64,000 nucleotides of DNA, taken from contig NW_020312005.1 of NCBI RefSeq assembly GCF_003144115.1, positions 660,244-724,243 on the forward strand, given 5' to 3'. The translations under genes and the position numbers were made by a program. How positions within the stretch are numbered: the first letter of the stretch is position 1; the number at the start of each line of letters is the position of its first letter. This DNA is from Tilletiopsis washingtonensis. Taxonomy: Eukaryota; Basidiomycota; Exobasidiomycetes; Entylomatales. Of the stretch, positions 55,566 to 64,000 are shown piece by piece. The notes beneath the pieces were generated by a model. It made no database searches. It was not told the DNA's origin and saw only the letters and a program-made list of their open reading frames with translations.

Positions 55566-56186
55566 ATGCCCTTGCTGGTGCTCACACTGACGCCCGCGCT
55601 GCGTCGCCAAGTCGACGCAGCGCAGTTCTGCAACGACTTTGCCCAGGCGGCGGCTCGCGTTGCTGGACGGCAGAAGAAGTGGGTTGCCGAGAGACGGGCG
55701 TCTGTGGCTGCATGCCGGATGACTGACGGACACTGCAGGTTCATCTTCATCAAGCTGGCTGAGGGAGAGCTGTCATTCGGCGGCCAACTCGCAGAGCGTG
55801 CCTGGCTCTTGGAGTTTGTTGCCGCTGAGATCGTCACGGAGGTGAGCCTGATGTGCGCCCGTGACGTCGACACGTTGAGCTGAGCACGGTCGCCGATGTC
55901 TACAGGACAGGACAGCAGCGATGTCGCGTGGCCTGTTCGAGTTTCTCGGATCCGCGCTGGGCACATCAATCGAGCAGGGCGTCATCGAGTTCCGGCCGCT
56001 GCAGCCCTGGGCTTCGTGAGTCGAGCGTCAGGACGACCGCGAGACGCGCTGACGAGCTCCTGCCCCCTCAGTGGCACGATGGGCATGACGTACGCCGAGC
56101 TGGAGCCGCAGCTGCGTGAGCGGGCGGCACAGCGACGGGCAGAGCGAGAGGGCCAGGACGACAAGCCAAGAGGCAGCAAGCTGTGA
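55566..56186 (+). CDS. MIF/D-dopachrome tautomerase-like protein
   Basis: Four exons (55566-55678, 55739-55841, 55906-56015, 56072-56186) give 146 residues. The start was chosen at MPLLVLTLTP: tautomerases need proline right after the removed Met, and this ATG gives it. FCNDFAQAAARVAGRQKKFI is the first helix into strand 2; ELSFGGQLAERAWLLEFVAA matches the FGGSxEPCA block of MIF; AAMSRGLFEFLGSALGTSIE is helix 2. The ~35-residue charged C-terminal tail (ELEPQLRERAAQRRAEREGQ) is extra compared with the 115-residue MIF core. In animals MIF is a cytokine; in fungi the role is not settled. Sequence similarity is modest, so catalytic activity is uncertain. Confidence 0.72.
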
Positions 56187-57154
56187 GAGGCGAGCCGTCC
56201 CGATGTCCCTCTTGCTTCCTCTACCTCGCGATGTGTGCTCCGGCATACGCAAGACTCGTCGCGGCGCAAGGCTCTGTATACCTTCAAACGGCCATTAGCT
56301 CCGACCGGCTCAGCTTCGTGCCCTGTCTCTGTCACCTCAGCGCTGTGTTGCTCGTGTCGCGCGGCCGTCGCTGCTCGACGTTGTTCCTGCCCCGATGCGC
56401 CCTTTTTCGCGCCCTCTGTCACTTCGCTGCGACAGTTGCAATCAAGACAGACCTACTGACCTGAGTAGGGCCATGAGATGTAATGTCAGGCGCTCCCATC
56501 GTGACAGGCAGCCGACAGCTGCGGGCAAGCAGCAGGACGTCGTGGACCACGCATGCGGACGCATGAGCGCGGGAGCAGGCGCGTCGTGCCCGACGAGGCA
56601 GCATCGGGATCGCTTCCGGCAGCGCCTGTTGCTGGCCGCCGTCCCGACTCAGGAAGCGACCGCAGCAGCAGCAGCCCTTCTGTTACTCTACTCGTGTGCA
56701 GCACAGGGCATGTCTGCTCAGCAGCAGCCGCTCTGCGCCCGCTGGCACGATGTGACGGCGTGTGTGCTGCCAGCCAGCCTGCAGCCTGCAGGGGCGGTGG
56801 CCGCGTCTGCCGATGCTCGGCCTCTCGAGCTCGCGGAGCTCGCCGCGCTCCGGCGGCTGTCGTTGTACCGCGGCGGCGCGCGCCCCGCGCAGCGCAGCAG
56901 GAGAGCAGCAGCACGCACAAGGCACGGCTCCGCAACGGCACCGATTTGCCTTTCAGCCCTTCAGGGCCCTCTCAGCCGATCCCGCGGCCGTCGGGCGCTG
57001 CTCTTGATGCAGCGTGCCCGCGTCTGGCGCTGTCAGCGCGACGCGCCGCGACGGGAGCGCCGGCATCTCGTGCCATTCGTGCGCCTCCTCGCAGCGCCGT
57101 CCTTCCTCACCGCCACACCCACGCCTCCTCCGCGCGAGCCCCTCCTCGGCGCAC
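56187..57154. promoter_or_regulatory. spacer upstream of the Zn2Cys6 factor
   Basis: About 970 bp without a convincing frame. CT-rich leader in the last ~100 bp. No repeat or RNA gene recognised. Confidence 0.5.
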
Positions 57155-60100
57155 ATGACCTCTCCGGCGCCGGCCAGCGCACCCAGCGCGCCCGGCGCGT
57201 CGCTGCGCAAGCGCGGCCATGCGCGCCGCACCTGCCTCGAGTGCCGCGCCAAGCGCACGCGCTGCGACCTGCCCGACGCCAACGTGCCCTTCTCCAACGT
57301 CGCGCTGCCGCCGGAGCGCATGTGCCACCGCTGCAAGATGCTCGGCGTCAGCTGCATCGTCAGCGAGGACGGCCTGAAGCGCAAGAAGCCGGCTGATGCC
57401 GCCGCGGCGGGCGACGAGAGCCTCGATGCCAGCACGAGTGCCAGCGGCAGCGCGCCGCCGCCGCCGCGCAAGGCGCCCGGCTCGGCCAAGAAGGCTCGCA
57501 CATCCACCGATGCCAAGGCGGCGGAGCGGCGCGTGCCTGGCCCGGGATCGGCCACGTCTCCTCAGGGCCCAGCTGCGGCGCTCGGCGACGGCGCGAGCAA
57601 CTACAACGGCGCGCTGTGGAGCCGCAACTTCAGCCTCTTCCAGGACCTGCCAGCGCAGAGCGAGCACGAGGCGCTCGACTCGCCGCGCTCCAATGGCCAC
57701 ACCCGCGGCCACAGCAGCCTCACGCAGGGCGGCGAGGCGGGCTCGTATGCCGGCGCCTCGGGCTCGGGTCAGCTCGGCCACTACAACGACAACAACTCGC
57801 CGAGCGACGCCTCGCCTGCCGCGACGCACGACGGCGCGCCGCTGCTGCAGCAGGAGAAACTGAAGAGCGCAGGTCTCTTTGCGCGCAGGCCGTTTGCTCT
57901 CCTCAGTGAGCTGCTGCTGCACCACCAGGGCTTCGCGGAGGGCATCAGCAGTGTCGGCAGCAAGACGTGCCCGCGAGACGTGTTGGATGTGGTGGATGCG
58001 CGCACGGCCGAGGTCATTGAAGCACGGTGAGCAGCGTTGGCCTGGCATTCGCGGCGTAGCGTGTCTGACACGCATTCCCAGTGCACTGCCCCACTTGCTC
58101 TACTTCCCTGCCCTGCCGACACTCAAGGAGCTGCGCCGCAGCTACAGCAAGGCGGCGACGCTCTCCGCCGGCCTCCTCCTCTCCACGCTCTACCTGCTGT
58201 CGCTGCCCGTCTCGCTCGCCGGCTCCCTCTCGCCGCCTCTGCACGCCCTCGTGGCGCGTGACGCCGCGTCAGTGCTGTCCTCTGCGCCGCGCGACCTGCG
58301 CGCCGTCGCAGCGCTCGAGCTGCTGGCAGCACACCTGCCGATGGCCCTCTCGCAAGCCCCGCCCGCTCGCGGCTCGCTGCGACGGCCCGGCGCACGCTTC
58401 TCCGGCGAAGGCTTCCTGTCGACTGCGATTACAATCGCCATGGCGCTCGGCCTCGACGACGCGCCGCGAGATGTGCTGCGCCTGCGCGAGCGTCTCTCGC
58501 GCCTGCACTCTAGCGAGACGGCCCTGCGGGAGGCTCTCGAGAACGACCTGCGCGGCGCTGAGGAGGATGCGACGCAGTGGTACTCTCTGCACGTCCTGCG
58601 CTGCCACTCCGCCTGGTCCGATCCATGCGTCCGCTGTCCGCCGATCGCATCGCCTGGCATTCAGGTCGCCTCGATTCTCACAGAGTGCGGGCGGGTGCCA
58701 GAGGACAGTGCCGAGTCTGCGGAGCTGCGCTTTGCCGGACGGACTGGCCTGGCGTGCCGCCTCACGCAGCTCGAGGCTGTGCATGCCTCCTGGCAGAACG
58801 TCAATGAGGAGACCGCGCGGGCCGAGCACGAAGTGTTCGAGGCGCGGCAGGCTGGACGACGCCCTCACCGAGAGTACTCGAGCGTCGTCGGCGATGCGCT
58901 CACCGCCTTCACCAAGATCGCGGACCGACTAGACGCGGATCGATCGCGCCGCATGCGTGAGTAATCTTGACGGAGTGGCCTTGCACAACGCACTCGGAGC
59001 TGACAGGCCTCGCTCTTCAGTCCCGCTTCGCTCGCATCCGCTCGTTGACCGGCTCATCGACTGGATCGAGATGGAGGTCAACCTGGCCAAGGCGCTGCTG
59101 CTGAACCACGGCTTTACGCGCGTGCTGCTGGGCCCCGACGGCTGGCACCACATCCCGCCAGAGACGCGGCGCCGCATGACGCAGTCCGAGGTCAACGCTG
59201 TCCGCATCATCGCCAGCATTCGCGACACGCCGACGATCCTGCAGTTTGCGCAGGTGTGGGGCACGTGAGTGGCACGCACGTCGCGAACGCGACACCCAGA
59301 CTGACACCACATGCAGCCAAGGACAGGACACCAACGAGAAGGCGCTCGTCGCTCTGCTGGGTTGCTGTGCTCCCTTCAAGCGCGGCAATCTGAAGCGCGG
59401 TGCAGGCGGCGATGCGTTGGCGCACACCGTCGGGCTGCCAGTGCTTCTCATGTGCGCCGCCGCCGTCGACACTGCCAAGTCGTGCACCGAGTCGCAGGCG
59501 GCGACGATCGTCGGCTGGCGCAGCACGAGCCCGCGACACGACAGCCTGGTGGTCATCATGCGCCAGGTCGAGGCGTGCATGCACGATGCAGTCTCGCACG
59601 GCGACGGCAGTGCGCCGAGTATCGAGGCCCGCGTGCGCGAGGGCAACCTGCTCGCCACGAGCGGCATCCTCGTCGGCTCCATGGCCAACGCGATGGAGGA
59701 GTGGAAGAGCATCCTCTCGCGGCGCAAGCATCTGCGTGCCGACTCGCCGCCGCCGGAGCACTCTGCAGTGTCGGCGATGCTCGAGCTCGGTGGCGGCTCG
59801 GCGCAGGCAGCCGAGCCGAAGCAGCAAGGCCAGGCGGATCAGCCGCCTGCACCCTATCAACAGCCCGCAGCGCACTACAACTACCAATCGCCACAGCAGT
59901 ATGCCATTCCGCCACCTCACGCGCCACAGTACCCGCCCATGACGGCCCCGCCACCGCATCAGGCCGGTCCGTACCCGCCGCCGCAGTTCGAGCCTCACAT
60001 GCAACACGCGGCTCCGCAGCAGCAGCCGCAGCAGCTCCAGCAGACGCAACCGCAACAGCAGCAGCAGCAACAGCTCTTCGCACAGCCGTCGGCGACGTCG

Positions 60101-60271
60101 AGCAGTGTTGAAATGATGCTGGGCGATCTGCTCGGCGGCCATGCGCCCGACTGGGCCACGCTGCTCACCGAGCCCGAGCCGTCGGCCAGCCACTCGGCGT
60201 GGCACCCTGCCTGGGCGCCGCAGCCGCCGCAGCCGCCGCCGAGCAGCAGTGCTGCTGGACCGCATGCCTGA
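57155..60271 (+). CDS. Zn2Cys6 fungal transcription factor
   Basis: Four exons (57155-58026, 58082-58956, 59021-59264, 59317-60271) give 981 residues. The binuclear zinc cluster is C27-x2-C30-x6-C37-x19-C57-x2-C60-x6-C67, preceded by a basic stretch (LRKRGHARRT). The 19-residue loop between the third and fourth cysteines is much longer than the 5-12 of Gal4-type factors. The middle (~300-650) is helix-rich like the fungal-specific middle homology region. The C-terminus is a Pro/Gln activation-like region with a CAG/CAA run at 60053-60074 and a final acidic-hydrophobic patch (MMLGDLLGGHAPDWATLLTE). Target genes cannot be inferred; neighbours give no pathway. Confidence 0.88.
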
Positions 60272-60547
60272 GCCTCCTTGTACTTGTCTCTCTCTCTTTC
60301 CCGCTCGTACCCCGTCGTCTGTCACCCACGCAATGCTACCCTTCATACCTGGACGCTGGGCGAGATCGCACTCGGACTGAAGGCGCGCCTGGCGGGAGCA
60401 AGGGCACCGCCGCGGCGCGCCGTTGCCCGCTGGAGATACCGCGGCTCCCCGCACTCGCTCGGCTTGGCCTCACGAGCGCGACCCAAACGCGCGAGCCTTT
60501 CCTCCCGTCCACATCCACAACCGGCCCTCGCTCTTCACGACTCTTGC

Positions 60548-61539
60548 ATGCTCCTTGCTGCACACGCGAGCATCAAATCAGCCATTCGAACGGGCCTCCG
60601 CTCCACCGCTACCTCGCGCGTCATGTCCTCTGGCGCCTCCACGTCCGCCTCGCTGCCGCCGGGCGTCGAGAAACTGCGCTCGCTGCTCAACGGCGCGCAC
60701 TCGTCGCAGAGCTGGGACGCCGCCTGGAAGGCGGGTTTGACGCCGTGGGACAAGGGCGCCGCGCAGCCCGCGCTTGTAGCAACGCTCGACGATGAGCAGC
60801 TTGGCGCCCTGCTGCCGCGCTCCGGCCGCGCTGCAGTGCCGGGCATGGGAAGGGGCTTCGATGCCGAGCTGCTGGCGCGCCGTGGCCTGCATGTGACCGG
60901 TGTGGACATCAGCGAGACGGCCGTCGAGGAAGCACGCAAGGTGAGTGACTTGGAGACCGCGCGCTCGCCCGGACTCATGCTGGCGCTTCGCAGTGGCTCG
61001 ATGCGCAGCCGTCAGACGCCGCACACGAGCGCATCACGCTGCGCGCCGCCGACTGGTTCGCAATGCAGCCGGTCGCCGATGACGCCGAAGAGGGGCCCAC
61101 AACCTCGAGTCGCTTCGACCTGTGCTACGACTACACGTTCTTCTGTGAGCGGCGATCGCTGCCTTCGACTGCACCCGCAGCACGCTGACCGGCCGCGCGG
61201 CGTGCCAGGCGCACTGCCGTCGACGCTGCACGACAAGTGGGCGCAGGCCTACACACGCCTGATCAAGCCGGGCGGCAAGCTGCTGGCGCTCGTGTATCCG
61301 ATCCAGGGAGACCGGCCAGGCGGACCACCCGTGAGTTCCTCTCGGTGTCCTCCGCTGACTACAGGCTCATCGCTGCGCTGCAGTACTCGGTCGACCCGGA
61401 GCGCTACAAGCAGCTGCTCTCGCCCGCCTTTGAGCTGGAGCACCAGGCGCCGCCGCTCGTGCGCGGCCAGGACCGCGAGGAGGGTCTCGAGCAGATCATG
61501 ATCTGGCGGCGCAAGGCCGACACGCCGTCAGCGCTGTGA
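60548..61539 (+). CDS. TPMT-family thiol/halide methyltransferase
   Basis: Four exons (60548-60940, 60994-61144, 61209-61330, 61384-61539) give 273 residues. The SAM site reads AVPGMGRGFDAELLARRG then VTGVDISETAVEEA; Met replaces the Cys usual in GCG. WDKGAAQPAL near the front and FDLCYDYTFFCALPSTLHDK are family signatures, shared with plant HOL and thiopurine methyltransferases; fungal members likely methylate thiols, thiocyanate or halides. Two in-frame starts exist: 60548 adds a 25-residue basic, Ser/Thr-rich leader (IKSAIRTGLRSTATSR) that looks mitochondrial, and 60623 gives a 248-residue cytosolic form. Confidence 0.85.
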
Positions 61540-61733
61540 ACTATGGTTGTTGTGACGGCGAGATCTGGTGAAGGTAGGGTGACGCGTGTGCGGGAACGAA
61601 GACGTGACGTGTGTACAGAACGTGGTGAGAGGTATGAGAGCGGATGCAGGTTCACGGGCGGTGTCGCTCAGTCTTCTGCCGGTGAGGCTCTGGTGAGTGC
61701 TAGACAGGCAGCCCGGGCGGACGCACCCTCACC

Positions 61734-63984
61734 TCAGTTGCCGCGGCGGTGCGAGCCCTTCTTGCTTCCCTTGCTGCGTCTCTCGGACGTGTGCTCGGGC
61801 GACTTGGCCGTGCGGTTGGCCGCGACGCCGGAAGGGCCAAGCGCCGGGCTGGCCGAGCGAGACTTGGAGCGGGACTCGACCTTGAGCTCGTGCTGGCGCG
61901 CATCGGATGCGCGAGACTGCGGTGCTGAGGCCTCTGCCTTGGCGCGGGACTCTTGCTTGCTCCGCAGCTTGGTGTCCAAGCCAGCCTTCGCTTGGCCTCC
62001 CGGACGGCTTGGAGGGACTGGCGAGAGGGAGCGCGCCGCCGCAGCGGCTCCCTTGGGCGGGATCGAGGTCGGCTGCGCCGCGGAAAGAGAGGCCTTTGGA
62101 AGTGCAGCGGCGGAAGCGCTGGCGCGCTGGTCTTGACCCAAAGCGATCGGCGGCGGAATGATCGCAGGCCGACGCAGCGCTTGGCCCCAGATTGGCGGAG
62201 TGATGGCGAGCGAGCGGCGCAGGTTCAGTGGCTTGAGGTACTCCTGCTCGGACGAGTCCGGTGTGAGCGCACGTCCTGCCAGGTCCGCGCCGAGACACGT
62301 ACCTTTGCAATGGCAAGGACGTACTCTGCCGTGCCCATGGCAGTGTCGTACGTCTGCAGGCTCTTGAGGCGCGAGACTTCCGCTTGAGCGAGGCCGTAGA
62401 GCGACATGAAGCGGTTGCGCAGCTCGATGCCCAGGGCTCCGGCAGTCCACTGCAAAGGCACACGGAGGGTCTGCGGTGGCGTGTCAGCGCACTCAGTCAC
62501 AGGGAGCATCGCAAGGCTCAACTCACAGCAGGCCACGCGACGACAAATGCACCCAGCAGAGACTCGGCGATGACGAGAAATGCCTTGTCGTGGACCACAT
62601 CGTCCTTCATTGGGTGGAAGGGAGGCACAAGACGCTGAGGAGAGGAGTTAGCAAGGGGCGAGCCACTAGCGTTGCGCTGCTCACCACAAAGGTCGAGAGC
62701 AGAGACAAGCGCATCGGGTCATAGCACCACACTGGCACGGCGCCATGATCGGTCAGCCTGCGATGTGCAGCCATCTCCGAGCCGGCAAGGCGTAGCACGG
62801 TGATCTGCATCTGCGCTGAGAGAGAGACCAGCGGAGCAGCGGCGAGCTGGTCAACTGCAGAGGCGCCGGGCAGCATCGCGTTGAGCAAGTCGACGCGGCG
62901 CGACGCCTGATCGCCCTTGAGACGGATGGGCAGGCAGACGGCAGTGGCGAAGCAGGCAGGCGAGGGCATCTTCGGGCTGGCGTTGGTGGCCAGCTTCGCA
63001 TCGGCTGTCGCGACGCCGCGCTGGCCAGCAGTTGATGCTGTCTGTTGCGCAACAGGCGGCAGCGAAACGGGCGCGACCTGACACCCCAGCAGCGCGAGTC
63101 GCATCGAGTCGTCCGTCATCTTGCACACCATCTGCTGTGCAGCGTGCAACTGCTCTTCTTCCTTTGCGTCCAACCGAGCGCTGCTCGATCCTGCGTCGAA
63201 GATGACCTTCAGTGCCGCCAGCTGCGTCGCCATGCGCTGGGCGAGGTCGGGCTCCGCAGAGAATTGGAGCCACTGAGCTGTACAGCTCTCGAGAAGGGCA
63301 CCGGCGGCGGCGATGCTGCTGGCGAAGAGCTGCTCTTGAGCGACGAAGCTCAGCACGCTTGTGCGACAATGCGGCTCGACCAGGTTTGATGCGGCGACGT
63401 CGCACATCGTCTTGGGCCACGCTTCGAGATGCCTGCCGAGACTCGCCCGGACGTGCGGCAGCTCATCATCCGGAAGGCTGAGCAGCTGGAACAGAACATC
63501 GCAGCTGGAAGCGCGGAGACTCGGCACGACCTCGGAGAGTGTGAACATCAGCTCGATTCCGGCCTTGCGTCCCTGAGAGGCAATGGTCAGCTAGTTGCTG
63601 GTGCCCTGTAGCGGCAGAGCAGCTCACCGAACGATACTCGGACTCGCTCAGATCCCATACTACGTCTCGCGTGGCTTCACGGTCCTCCTCGGCAAGATCA
63701 GGACGCACAGCCTTGAGCAGAATGCGCGCGTTCTGAATGCGCTCGTCGATGGATGTGCTCTCTTGCGCGCGCAAGAGCAGCTCGCTGAAGGACGGCGGCT
63801 CTGGCGCTGCCGGCGCATTCTGATCATGATGCGAGGCGGAAGCGACGACATGTGCCTGCGTGCTCATGTTGTCGTTGATCGACGATGCACCGGGAGGAGC
63901 CTGTGCACTTGAGCTCAGCTGCTGTTTCGACCGCGCAGAAGGTGTACCTTCGAACGGAGAGGCGAGCCCTTGCACTGGCGCCAT
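61734..63984 (-). CDS. unrecognised helical protein with basic tail
   Basis: Five exons (63628-63984, 62685-63572, 62527-62634, 62303-62470, 61734-62243) splice to 676 residues. The start at 63984 is the first Met visible; the frame is open to the window edge, so an upstream exon is possible. Residues ~50-330 are an all-helical stretch with spacing suggestive of ARM/HEAT repeats (RIQNARILLKAVRPDLAEED, SGRKAGIELMFTLSEVVPSL). The middle has ALGIELRNRFMSLYGLAQAE, and the last ~170 residues are a disordered Ser/Lys/Arg-rich tail ending SKGSKKGSHRRGN. I considered the tuberin N-terminal domain but the match is too weak. Function not recognised. Confidence 0.68.
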
Positions 63985-64000
63985 TCCTGCTTTGACAGTG

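Noticed and set aside
62276-62302. 27-nt intron in the right-edge gene, suggested by the nearest CAG
   Set aside because: Too short to splice and out of phase; the next CAG gives a 59-nt intron (62244-62302) that keeps the frame.

Overview
This window is nuclear DNA of a fungus, most likely a basidiomycete and plausibly a member of Ustilaginomycotina. The DNA is GC-rich throughout. Nearly every gene is cut by short introns of one style (GTGAGT or GTGCGT donor, a CTGAC-like branch point, CAG acceptor). Coding regions sit behind CT-rich leaders. The gene set fits this placement: a white-collar photoreceptor without a zinc finger, Skt5/Chs4, Sho1, UDP-galactopyranose mutase and a cellular RNA-dependent RNA polymerase. 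I see no transposon, CRISPR array, rRNA or tRNA gene. All exon models were built by hand from splice sites and reading phase; each spliced total is a multiple of three, except for the cut gene at the left edge.

Layout. 1-16.3 kb: the tail of a cut gene, a NIPA-type membrane protein, eIF3g (TIF35), an RNase III-fold mitochondrial ribosomal protein, a large NDPK-like pseudoenzyme, a conserved protein of unknown function, and a GRAM/VASt sterol-transfer protein. 17-30 kb: LSM8 with an unusually long intron, the p24 cargo receptor ERV25, the osmosensor SHO1, an AAGAB/Irc6-like adaptor protein, and the RNAi polymerase. 31.8-41.2 kb: a four-helix membrane protein, a zinc alcohol dehydrogenase, ornithine aminotransferase, and UDP-galactopyranose mutase. 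41.5-46.8 kb: two exosome ring subunits (MTR3 and RRP46) transcribed divergently, then the chitin synthase activator SKT5. 48.4-64 kb: intronless WC-1, ribosomal protein uS10, a MIF-like tautomerase, a Zn2Cys6 regulator, a TPMT-family methyltransferase and an unrecognised protein at the right edge.

Functional themes: RNA handling (eIF3g, LSM8, exosome pair, RdRP, uS10); secretion, membrane and wall (ERV25, AAGAB, LAM, SHO1, SKT5, UGM, tetraspan protein); and environment sensing (WC-1, SHO1, Zn2Cys6 factor). No operon-like logic is expected in a fungus. The clearest case of order with possible meaning is the MTR3/RRP46 divergent pair.

The most unusual non-coding signal is a set of three near-identical 20-bp hairpin or palindrome elements within 0.4 kb downstream of the ornithine aminotransferase stop, accompanied by CACATGTG palindromes. 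The long gene-free stretches (1.5-2.9 kb) lie mainly beside cell-surface and light-sensing genes.
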